Positions 34,586 through 41,271 of a stretch of 64,000 bases of DNA are shown here, piece after piece. A program made the translations under genes and the position numbers. A model generated the notes under the pieces. The model did no database searches, had not been told where the DNA came from, and saw only the letters and a list, made by a program, of their open reading frames with translations. Source of the DNA: Actinomadura latina NBRC 106108 (GTDB lineage: Bacteria > Actinomycetota > Actinomycetes > Streptosporangiales > Streptosporangiaceae); assembly GCF_001552195.1 (NCBI RefSeq), contig NZ_BCQS01000003.1, positions 930,001 to 994,000 on the forward strand, given 5' to 3'. Each line of letters starts with the position of its first letter. Position 1 is the stretch's first letter.

Positions 34586-35017
34586 GTGAGAGCACCCCAG
34601 CCGGTTCAGACCGGTACCCACCCAGCACACCGTGACCCGCGCCCCGTCCCGCCTGGTCCGGTGCGAGGCGCCCCCGGCACCGAGATCGACAGCCGGCTCG
34701 ACGACAAGCTGGACGATGAGGACTACCCGGCCTACAGCATGGGCCGGGCCGCCGAGATTCTCGGCGTCACCCCCGGGTTCCTGCGCGGCCTGGACGCCGC
34801 GAAACTGTTCGTCCCGCAACGCTCGGCCGGCGGCCACCGCCGCTACTCCCGCTACCAGCTGCGGCTGGCGCACCGTGCCCGCGACCTGGTCGACCAGGGC
34901 ACCGCCCTGGACGCGGCCTGCCGCATCATCATTCTCGAAGACCAACTCGCCGAAGCCCAGCGCATCAACGCCCAGCTGCAGCAGCGCCTCGACCAGGACC
35001 TTGGTCAGGCTCCCTGA
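34586..35017 (+). CDS. MerR-family transcriptional regulator
   Basis: A 143-residue protein: about 45 disordered residues, then a MerR-type winged helix (YSMGRAAEILGVTPGFLRGL, SAGGHRRYSRYQLRLAHRA) at about 50-105 and a C-terminal helix (ILEDQLAEAQRINAQLQQRL) that should form the dimer coiled coil. There is no effector domain, as in HspR/GlnR-like small MerR proteins. GTG 34586 follows CGGAAGG; the frame is open further upstream through the hairpin leader. The long upstream region may regulate it. Confidence 0.85.
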   Translation: MRAPQPVQTGTHPAHRDPRPVPPGPVRGAPGTEIDSRLDDKLDDEDYPAYSMGRAAEILGVTPGFLRGLDAAKLFVPQRSAGGHRRYSRYQLRLAHRARDLVDQGTALDAACRIIILEDQLAEAQRINAQLQQRLDQDLGQAP

Positions 35018-35100
35018 GCGGGTCCGGCCCGCCGCCGGCCATGGCCGCCGTGCTGCCGCGCCGCGGCGTGTCGTCTGGCCGGTCGGTGCGGCCACCTGCG

Positions 35101-35132
35101 TAGGGTGCCTGTATAGGGTGCGTGCGTAGGGT
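35101..35132. repeat. Three 13-bp direct repeats beginning TAGGGT
   Basis: TAGGGT occurs at 35101, 35114 and 35127, exactly 13 bp apart; the full unit is about TAGGGTGCNTGNN. The array lies between the MerR gene and the hypothetical gene at 35168. It could be a set of regulator sites or overlapping -10-like elements. Confidence 0.7.
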
Positions 35133-35167
35133 GTCGCCACACTCTTGCAGCGAGAGGTACCGGCCCC

Positions 35168-35467
35168 ATGAGGCTCGAACTCACCAAGTACGAAGCCCTG
35201 CACGGCTGGGGCGTCGTCAATAACAGCGCCGATTGGTATGCCCAGCGCAACCGCAAGCCCCCCGCGGCCGTACAGGCGGTCGGAGACATCCTCTTCACCG
35301 CTTACGACTGCCAGACCAACACCACGACCACGGTCGAACTCAGCGACGACGAGCGCGCGAGCCTCGCCGAGCTGGTCAGCGAACACATCGCGGTGTGGAC
35401 GAAGCGCGGCCAGGAGAACTCCGCAACACCTCACCTGCGCTCGCTGGTCGCGAAGCTGGGCGGCTGA
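35168..35467 (+). CDS. Hypothetical protein (99 residues)
   Basis: A soluble 99-residue protein (starts MRLELTKYEALHGWGVVNN; contains DILFTAYDCQTNTTTTVELS; ends LRSLVAKLGG). ATG 35168 has GAGAGG about 10 nt upstream. It follows the MerR gene and the TAGGGT repeats, so the MerR protein may control it. I recognise no domain. Confidence 0.65.
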   Translation: MRLELTKYEALHGWGVVNNSADWYAQRNRKPPAAVQAVGDILFTAYDCQTNTTTTVELSDDERASLAELVSEHIAVWTKRGQENSATPHLRSLVAKLGG

Positions 35468-35567
35468 CATACCTGCACCGCCCCCTGTTCCGGGAGGCGA
35501 CGGCCCAGGGGGAGACGGCGCTGGTGAGCACTTCTGAGGAGCGGGGGTTGCAGCCCGCGCGATTCCT

Positions 35568-36485
35568 CTATTCGTGGGTGACGGACGATCCGGTGTAGTG
35601 GCGGGTCTGGTCGGCGGCGACCAGGTCGGCGAATTCGGTGGCGAGGGGGCTCAGAGCGTCCCATTGGCGGGCGGCCCAGCCGACCGTGATGGGGGAGAGC
35701 GCAGGGATCGGGACGGTCCGCACCGCGCTGGACGGTGCGAGCGCAAGCCTCGGAAGGGACGGCAGGACGGCGTGGCCGATGCCGAGTTCGGCGAGGAGGA
35801 CCGCCGTGTCCCAGTCGGCCACACCTACCGTTTCCGAGGGCGTGCATCCGAGGCGGACGAAGTTCTCCTCAAGGCGCCGGTGTGACGCTGAGTTGGCCGG
35901 ATGCGCGATGTAGCGAAGGGTGCGCAGGTCGCAAGGGTCGAGTGTGTGCCTGCCGGCCAGCGGGTCGGCGGCGTTGACCACCAGGACCCAGGGCAGGTCG
36001 ATGACCGGACGTTGCTGGATGTCGGGAACCGGTCCGTCGAGGGTGATCCAGGCCAGGTCCGCCTGCCCGCTGCGCAGAAGGTCCAGGCAACGTCGGGTGG
36101 AATGGGCGGATCGGAAGTTCAGGGTCGCTTCCGGATGCCGGTCGCGGAAGGCGGTGATGGCGTCCGGCATGAAGTGCCGCACCGTCACGCCGCCCGTGGT
36201 GATCTTCAGGGTGCCGCCGTTGCCGTCGCGGAGCTCCCGGAGCCGGCGGAGGGCGGCGTCGAGGGAGGCGATGCCGGCCAGTGCCGCCTGGTGCAGGATC
36301 TGGCCCGCGTCCGTCGGCGAGACTCCGCGGGGCCGGCGTTCGATCAGCGTGAGCCCGATTTCGCGTTCGAGCCGTTTGACGTGCTGGCTGACCGCCGGCT
36401 GGCTGCAGGACAGCTCACGCGCGACGGCGCTGAGGTTGCGGCTCTCGCACACGGCGAGGAAGACCCGGAGGTCGTCTAATGTCAC
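35568..36485 (-). CDS. LysR-family transcriptional regulator
   Basis: The 305-residue protein has the LysR winged helix at residues 1-60 (LDDLRVFLAVCESRNLSAVA, then SQPAVSQHVKRLEREIG) and the periplasmic-binding-like effector domain from about 90 (LKITTGGVTVRHFMPDAI, ADLAWITLDG, GIGHAVLPSLPRLAL). GTG 36485 is chosen because VTLDDLRVFL is the normal LysR start and TTGGAG precedes it; the frame stays open well upstream. It diverges from a DUF6817-like gene, the usual layout for a LysR regulator and its target. The gap contains several CCAAGG half-sites. Confidence 0.93.
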   Translation of the reverse strand: MTLDDLRVFLAVCESRNLSAVARELSCSQPAVSQHVKRLEREIGLTLIERRPRGVSPTDAGQILHQAALAGIASLDAALRRLRELRDGNGGTLKITTGGVTVRHFMPDAITAFRDRHPEATLNFRSAHSTRRCLDLLRSGQADLAWITLDGPVPDIQQRPVIDLPWVLVVNAADPLAGRHTLDPCDLRTLRYIAHPANSASHRRLEENFVRLGCTPSETVGVADWDTAVLLAELGIGHAVLPSLPRLALAPSSAVRTVPIPALSPITVGWAARQWDALSPLATEFADLVAADQTRHYTGSSVTHE

Positions 36486-36489
36486 CGCT

Positions 36490-36527
36490 CCAAGGTATCC
36501 CTTGGGGATATCCAAGGAAATCCAAGA
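36490..36527. promoter_or_regulatory. Cluster of CCAAGG half-sites between LysR and its divergent neighbour
   Basis: CCAAGG (36490-36495) and CCTTGG (36500-36505) form a perfect inverted repeat with a 4-bp gap; GGATATCC (36506-36513) and another CCAAGG (36512-36517) follow, then CCAAGA (36522-36527). The cluster begins 5 bp from the LysR start, as expected for autoregulation. Confidence 0.55.
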
Positions 36528-36698
36528 ATTGACTGGAGTCTGCGCCGCCTCCAGGCTGAGTTCTACGGAACCGGAAGGTCTCCGCAAGCGGCGGCAACCC
36601 GTCCGCGAACCCTGCGCCGTGCGCTGATGACCCGGGACATACGGCCGGACGGCGAAAGGGCGAGCGGACGGGTGCCGACCTTGGAGGAAGGGGCCGGT

Positions 36699-37232
36699 AT
36701 GGAAACCGACGACCCGGCGGCCGAACTCCTGCTCGCCAAGGGGGCGGACCGCGTCGAACATCCGGGCGGCACGCTGTTCGCCCATCTGCGGCGCGTGCAC
36801 GTGATGCTCGGTGAATGGGGAGCGCGGCCCGAACTCCGTCTCGCAGGTCTCTGCCACGCCTTCTACGGGACCGACGGTTTCGGCGCGGCCCTCGGCCACC
36901 ACGGGCACCGGGACGAGTTGATCCAAGTCATCGGAGCCGGCGCCGAACGGCTGGTCTACCTGTATGCGAGCTGCGACCGGGCACGGTCATATCCGCATCT
37001 GACCTCGCCTGATGGCCCTTTCACCGATCGCTTCACCGGGACCGTGCAATGCCCGCCGCTGCCGGATCGCCGCGACTTCGCCGAACTCACCGTCGCCAAC
37101 GAAATGGATGTGCTGGCAGCGTCCCCCGAACTGCGTGCCGCGCACGGTGAATCGTTGGCCGAATTGTTCACCGCGTGGCAGCCGCTGCTCAGCCCGTCCG
37201 CCAACCGTGCCGTCCAGAACTTCGGCCGGTAG
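36699..37232 (+). CDS. DUF6817-like protein, HD-hydrolase-like
   Basis: A 177-residue protein. FAHLRRVHVMLGEWG and LRLAGLCHAFYGTDGF hold spaced histidines as in the HD-like DUF6817 family, and ERLVYLYASCDR and the C-terminal LTVANEMDVLA helix also fit. The residues suggest a metal-dependent hydrolase, but no activity is known. ATG 36699 follows GGAGGAAGGGG; the frame is open to 36627. It is divergent from LysR and is its most likely target. Confidence 0.7.
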   Translation: METDDPAAELLLAKGADRVEHPGGTLFAHLRRVHVMLGEWGARPELRLAGLCHAFYGTDGFGAALGHHGHRDELIQVIGAGAERLVYLYASCDRARSYPHLTSPDGPFTDRFTGTVQCPPLPDRRDFAELTVANEMDVLAASPELRAAHGESLAELFTAWQPLLSPSANRAVQNFGR

Positions 37233-37274
37233 CGCGTGGTCACCGCGCCGCTGGACCTCCGCCCGGCCGGCCGA

Positions 37275-38432
37275 TCAGCGGCGTAGGAGGGCGTTGAGGC
37301 GGGCGGCCTGGCGGGTCAGGTGGGCGCGTTCGGCGAGGTTGGGCGCCTTCTGGGCGGCCTCGGCGTACAGGTGCGCCGCGGTCGCGAGGTCGCCGTCGCG
37401 TTCGTGGAGGTAGGCGGCCACCGCGGCGTGGCGGGGCAGTGCGGCGTCCAGGGGAGCGAGTGCCGCCAGGCCGGCGCGCGGGCCGTCGGCCTCGCCGACG
37501 GCGACCGCGCGGTTCAGCCGGACGACTGGGCTGTCGGTCAGGCGTGCGAGCTCGTCGTACCACTCGACGATCTGCACCCAGTCGGTCTCCCCGGCGGTGG
37601 GCGCGTCGGCGTGGAGCGCCGCGATGGCGGCCTGAGCCTGGAACTCGCCCAGCCGGTCGCGGGCGAGCGCCGCCTGCAGGATCTCCACGCCCTCGGCGAT
37701 CAGCCGCGTGTCCCAGCGGCCGCGGTCCTGGTCGGCGAGCGGCACCAGGCTGCCGTCGGGCGCGGTGCGGGCGGCGCGCCGGGCGTGGTGGAGCAGCATG
37801 AGGGCCAGCAGCCCCGGGACTTCCGGGTGGTCGATCACCGCCGCGAGCTGCCGGGTGAGCCGGATGGCCTCGGCGGCCAGGTCGACGTCGCCGGAGTAGC
37901 CCTCGTTGAAGACCAGGTAGAGGACGCGGAGCACGGTGGCGACGTCGCCGGGCCGGTCCAACCGCACGCCCGAGACGGTGCGTTTCGCCCGGCTGATGCG
38001 CTGCGCCATGGTCGCCTCGGGCACCAGGTAGGCCTGGGCGATCTGGCGGGTGGTCAGCCCGCCGACGGCGCGCAGCGTGAGCGCGACCGCGGACGACGGC
38101 GTCAGCGACGGGTGCGCGCACAGGAAGTACAGCCGGAGCGTGTCGTCCACCGCGGGCGCGGAACCGGGGGCCGGCTCCTCGTCGACGAGGGCCTCACGGC
38201 GGCGGCGCGCGGTGTCCGACCGGGTCGCGTCCAGGAACCGGCGCCAGGCCCTGGCGACCAGCCAGCCCTTCGGGTCTCGCGGCGGGTCGGACGGCCAGCC
38301 GCGGACCGCCTCGACCAGCGCGTCCTGCACGGCGTCCTCGGCCGCCGCGAAGTCGGCTCCGCGGCGGACGAGGATCGCGAGCACGCTCGGCGTGAGGCTC
38401 CGGAGCAGGGCCTCGTCCATCTGGGACGTCAC
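37275..38432 (-). CDS. ECF42-type RNA polymerase sigma factor with C-terminal extension
   Basis: A 385-residue sigma factor. Regions 2 and 4 lie in the first 170 residues (FAAAEDAVQDALVEAVRGWP; GLTTRQIAQAYLVPEATMAQ; RISRAKRT). A helical extension of about 200 residues (DUF6596/TPR-like) follows: VLRVLYLVFNEGYSG, LARLTDSPVVRLNRAVAVGEADG and YLHERDGDLATAAHLYAEAA. That fusion defines ECF42, whose activity is thought to be controlled through the extension rather than an anti-sigma factor. GTG 38432 overlaps the stop of the YCII gene (GTGA). YCII/DGPF neighbours are the established context of ECF42. Confidence 0.93.
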   Translation of the reverse strand: MTSQMDEALLRSLTPSVLAILVRRGADFAAAEDAVQDALVEAVRGWPSDPPRDPKGWLVARAWRRFLDATRSDTARRRREALVDEEPAPGSAPAVDDTLRLYFLCAHPSLTPSSAVALTLRAVGGLTTRQIAQAYLVPEATMAQRISRAKRTVSGVRLDRPGDVATVLRVLYLVFNEGYSGDVDLAAEAIRLTRQLAAVIDHPEVPGLLALMLLHHARRAARTAPDGSLVPLADQDRGRWDTRLIAEGVEILQAALARDRLGEFQAQAAIAALHADAPTAGETDWVQIVEWYDELARLTDSPVVRLNRAVAVGEADGPRAGLAALAPLDAALPRHAAVAAYLHERDGDLATAAHLYAEAAQKAPNLAERAHLTRQAARLNALLRR

Positions 38433-38836
38433 TCGGTGATGGTGGGCGGCTCGGTCAGGAACGGACGCAGCTCCAGCCATTCGTGGATCGGCTTGCCGCC
38501 CGCCCCGGGGGCGGCCGACAGCTCGCCCGCCAGCTCGACGGCACGCTCGTAGTTGTCGACGTCGATCACCATCCAGCCGGCGATGAGGTCCTTCGTCTCG
38601 GCGAACGGGCCGTCGGTGACGGGCGGGCGGCCCTCGCCGTCGTAGCGGACGAACGTCCCCTCGGGCGCGAGCGCCTGACCGTCGACGAACTCGCCGGTCT
38701 CCTCCAGCCGGGCGGCGAAGTCGTTCATGTACTGGACGTGGGCCGAGATCTCGTCCGGCGTCCACTGGTCCATCGGCACGTCGTTGACCGCTGCCGGAGC
38801 GCCGCGGTAGTGCTTGAGCAGCAGGTACTTGGCCAT
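38429..38836 (-). CDS. YCII/DGPF-domain protein
   Basis: A 135-residue protein of the YCII-related family with the DGPF motif (VTDGPFAETKDLIAGWMVID). It starts MAKYLLLKHYRG and ends in the PIHEWLELRPFL segment typical of DGPF proteins. The function is unknown; YciI relatives have dehydratase-like or dehydrochlorinase activity. It is translationally coupled to the ECF42 sigma factor downstream and may be the target or a co-regulator. Confidence 0.93.
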   Translation of the reverse strand: MAKYLLLKHYRGAPAAVNDVPMDQWTPDEISAHVQYMNDFAARLEETGEFVDGQALAPEGTFVRYDGEGRPPVTDGPFAETKDLIAGWMVIDVDNYERAVELAGELSAAPGAGGKPIHEWLELRPFLTEPPTITE

Positions 38837-38946
38837 CGCTAGTCCTCCTCGGTGCTGTGCGACCCATTGTGGGCCGCCTTCACGACCGGGGACGGAGCCG
38901 GGAACGGATTCTCGACATCGCCGGCCGAACTTTTTTGGAGACCCTT

Positions 38947-39018
38947 GCTCCGCGAGGCCCTACTGCTCCGCGAGGCCCTACTGCTCCGCGAGGCCCTACT
39001 GCTCCGCGAGGTCCTGCG
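38947..39018. repeat. 18-bp tandem repeat duplicating the last codons and stop
   Basis: GCTCCGCGAGGCCCTACT occurs three times in a row (38947-38964, 38965-38982, 38983-39000), with a fourth diverged copy at 39001-39018 that is the coding end of the leftward DinB-like gene. On the minus strand each unit reads GLAEQ-stop in frame, so the gene has two extra in-frame stop copies after the first. Confidence 0.95.
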
Positions 39019-39508
39019 AGGCCACCGCGGCGTGGTCCGGCCGCAGGGCCAGGAGCTGGCTGGTGTGACCGGGTAGTTCCGCTTTCGCGAGGCCGGTGAT
39101 GAGGTCCCGCAGCGGCATGGGCTGGTCCACCATGACCTTCCCGTTGGACAGGAGCAGGGTCGGCACGGGCGTGTCGAGTTCGGTTTCGCTGAGCATCGGT
39201 CCGCCGAGTGCGCACAGAGCGTCCGCTTGGAGGCGGATGCGGTCCCGGAGCCCCGCGTTGCCGCCGGCGAGCGTGATGACGCGGTCGATGGTCCAGGCGT
39301 CCTGAGCCAGGCGGTTGTCGTACGTCGTGATCGTTCCCGTGGCGGCGGAGGAGACGGCCGTGATCGTGGCGGCGTTGATCAGGACGATGTGCGCCAGGAT
39401 CTGGTCGGCGTTCCACTCGCCGGGCGGGGCGGCGCCGGAGCCGGGCACGGTGGCGGCGGCGTCCAGCAGCGCGCGATAGGCGTCCCGGAGCGGTGCGGTG
39501 TCCAGCAT
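38996..39508 (-). CDS. DinB-like / maleylpyruvate-isomerase-like protein
   Basis: A 170-residue helical protein. EWNADQILAHIVLINAATIT and a C-terminal ELPGHTSQLLAL resemble the histidine-bearing helices of the DinB/MPI fold; the function is unknown. ATG 39508 has GAGGAAG. It starts 23 nt after the ArsR-SRPBCC gene, with which it probably forms an operon. The last codons (DLAEQ-stop) are part of an 18-bp tandem array, so the C-terminus may have changed recently. Confidence 0.7.
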   Translation of the reverse strand: MLDTAPLRDAYRALLDAAATVPGSGAAPPGEWNADQILAHIVLINAATITAVSSAATGTITTYDNRLAQDAWTIDRVITLAGGNAGLRDRIRLQADALCALGGPMLSETELDTPVPTLLLSNGKVMVDQPMPLRDLITGLAKAELPGHTSQLLALRPDHAAVASQDLAEQ

Positions 39509-39531
39509 GTCTGCTTCCTCTCGTCAGTGTG

Positions 39532-40335
39532 TCAGGCGTGCGCCTCGGACATCTCCCAGGGCGCCTGCGGCAGGACGTCCCCGGTCTCCAGCAGCGACTT
39601 GAGGTTCGCCAGGACGGCCGGCCACCCGCTCGAGATGCCGTCGAGCATCTCCCGGTTGGGGAGGTTCTCGTGGGTCACGGTGAGGCGGACGATGTCCTGG
39701 TGCGGCTCGACGAGGAACGTCACGACGGACGGCTCCCGCGGCGGCTGGACGTCCGCGGAGTCCTCGAAGGTGATGACCAGGCGCGCCGGGGGCTCGGCCT
39801 CGACGACCTCGCCGACCACGTCGACGGCGTCCGACCCGTCCACGCGCCGGTGCTCCCAGGATGAGCCCGGCTGCCAGTCCGAGACGTTGGCGTGCCCCCA
39901 GTAGCGCGCGGTGAGGTCGGCGTCGGTCAGGGCTTGCCACACCTGCTCCGCGTTGGCGCGGATGTAGGTGACATAGACGTAGTTCGGCACGGATGTGTCG
40001 GTCATGGCGTACTCCTCTGCGTGGTTCCTGATGGCACTGAGCGCTTGCAGGCGGGGCTTGTCGAACACGGAGATCCAGCGCTCCTCGATCTCGTGGATCG
40101 GCGCCGGGTTGAGGTAGTGGAGCCGTTCCCGCCCCCGCCGGACGACGGTCACGAGGTTCGCCCGGACGAGGATGTCGAGATGCTGCGTCGCCGACTGCCG
40201 CGCCATGTCCAGGCGTTCGCACAGCTCGCGCAGCGTCTGGCCGTTGTGCTCGCGCAGCCGGTCGAGCAGCAGGCGCCGCGTGGGATCGGCGAGCGCCTTG
40301 AAGGCGAGATCCATCGTGTTCGCTTCGGGACTCAC
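39532..40335 (-). CDS. ArsR-type HTH fused to an SRPBCC (AHSA1-like) domain
   Basis: A 267-residue two-domain protein. The first 95 residues are an ArsR winged helix (LADPTRRLLLDRLREHNGQT; MARQSATQHLDILVRANLV; RRGRERLHYLN). From about 115 comes an SRPBCC ligand-binding domain (VYVTYIRANAEQVWQALTD; ARYWGHANVSDWQPGSSW; VTHENLPNREMLDGISSGW). The two are often separate adjacent genes; here they are fused. GTG 40335 lies 6 nt after CATAAT, so the message should be leaderless; ATG 40314 is an alternative. A palindrome lies between the promoter hexamers. The protein probably represses itself in response to a hydrophobic ligand. Confidence 0.9.
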   Translation of the reverse strand: MSPEANTMDLAFKALADPTRRLLLDRLREHNGQTLRELCERLDMARQSATQHLDILVRANLVTVVRRGRERLHYLNPAPIHEIEERWISVFDKPRLQALSAIRNHAEEYAMTDTSVPNYVYVTYIRANAEQVWQALTDADLTARYWGHANVSDWQPGSSWEHRRVDGSDAVDVVGEVVEAEPPARLVITFEDSADVQPPREPSVVTFLVEPHQDIVRLTVTHENLPNREMLDGISSGWPAVLANLKSLLETGDVLPQAPWEMSEAHA

Positions 40336-40341
40336 CTCTCC

Positions 40342-40372
40342 ATTATGCAGGCATATACCTGCCTAACGTCAA
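40342..40372 (-). promoter_or_regulatory. Promoter with internal palindrome for the ArsR-SRPBCC gene
   Basis: On the minus strand TTGACG and CATAAT are spaced 19 bp, and between them lies GCAGG-TATATG-CCTGC (40347-40362). The GTG start follows the -10 by 6 nt. The palindrome position is right for autorepression. Confidence 0.6.
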
Positions 40373-41134
40373 CGCCGACCTCCGGACCGGGGGGTGCTGG
40401 GGAGCGATCGGGGGTGCAGCGCACCACGCGGTGCCGCACGCATGGACTCAGGTGACATCTGCGGTGTTAACGGCGCTGAGGGTCGTGGGAATGGACGATT
40501 CCGTCGGGGGTGGGGAATCTTGCTTTGTGATCGTCCACGTGTGGGACTGGACGTCGCCGGGGCTGGGGCCGTCCGCGATCGGGGTTCCCGGAGAGTTGAC
40601 AGAGTCCATTACCGGGCCGCCGAAACCCGTTACCCGGTGTGCATCAATCCCGGGGAGATGTCCGCAATAACGCCTCGGCTAGGGATTTGTATCGGATGGG
40701 AGAGGCGTACATGCGGCTTGGTTGCGGGCCCGCTCCTAGATCGAATCATTCGTGATCGAGGATCTCCGGACACGAACTTTGCGCGCGCGGTGACATCACG
40801 GTCAAGCACGCGGCCCGCGTCGCCGCCGACACCGCCCGGTCCAGTGAGTCGACCCTCTGAGCTGCGCGATCGCCGTGTCACAGGCGCATCTCCGGCCACT
40901 GTGACAGTGGGCGCTGGGACGCCGGGCGACCGGGGAGAGCGCCCGCTTAGCACGGTGAAATCATGCCCCTGCCGTCACACCGGCAACTGGTTGCACATTA
41001 AACTCATCCATCCCAAGCTGATCACCATGGCACTGGGGGCCCTGCTGGAACATGACTCGCAGTCCTGATCGCCCTGTGGCTGATTACGGTCAGGCAGAGA
41101 TGCCTTGCGTCTGGTGATCATTCGTTTCAGTATG

Positions 41135-41151
41135 GCGTGAGAGTTTCACGC
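41135..41151. promoter_or_regulatory. Inverted repeat GCGTGA-N5-TCACGC
   Basis: Half-sites 41135-41140 and 41146-41151 are perfect complements, 120 bp before the acyl-CoA dehydrogenase-like gene. It may be an operator for that gene. Confidence 0.45.
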
Positions 41152-41176
41152 GAGCGATTGGCGAGGAGGTTCGCGC

Positions 41177-41210
41177 GGTCGGCCGAACGGCCGATCGAGC
41201 TGTTTTTTTT
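41177..41210 (+). terminator. Classical hairpin plus eight-T tract in the leader of the dehydrogenase gene
   Basis: GGTCGGCC (41177-41184) pairs with GGCCGATC (41189-41196) around GAAC, and a run of eight T lies at 41203-41210. Canonical U-tract terminators are rare in this GC range. It ends 61 nt before the start codon, so it is either an attenuator or the end of a short upstream RNA. Confidence 0.6.
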
Positions 41211-41271
41211 GATCACCGGAATCTCACGACTTCCCCCTGCACTGACCTGCCGACACGTGAGAGCGGACACC

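Larger units (their letters stand above)
40373..41271. other. About 900-bp region without a recognisable gene
   Basis: The DNA is less GC-rich than its surroundings and its open frames lack third-position GC bias. It may be decayed coding sequence. At the right end are an inverted repeat (41135-41151) and a U-tract hairpin (41177-41210), both listed separately. Nothing else is recognised. Confidence 0.55.

Noticed and set aside
34147..34635. A 162-codon plus-strand frame in the MerR leader
   Set aside because: Codon use is mixed with no third-position GC bias, it crosses the perfect hairpin, and it overlaps the MerR start in another frame.
40394..41068. A 224-codon plus-strand frame before the dehydrogenase gene
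   Set aside because: There is no coding bias, no ribosome site and no recognisable motif; the region is treated as non-coding or decayed.
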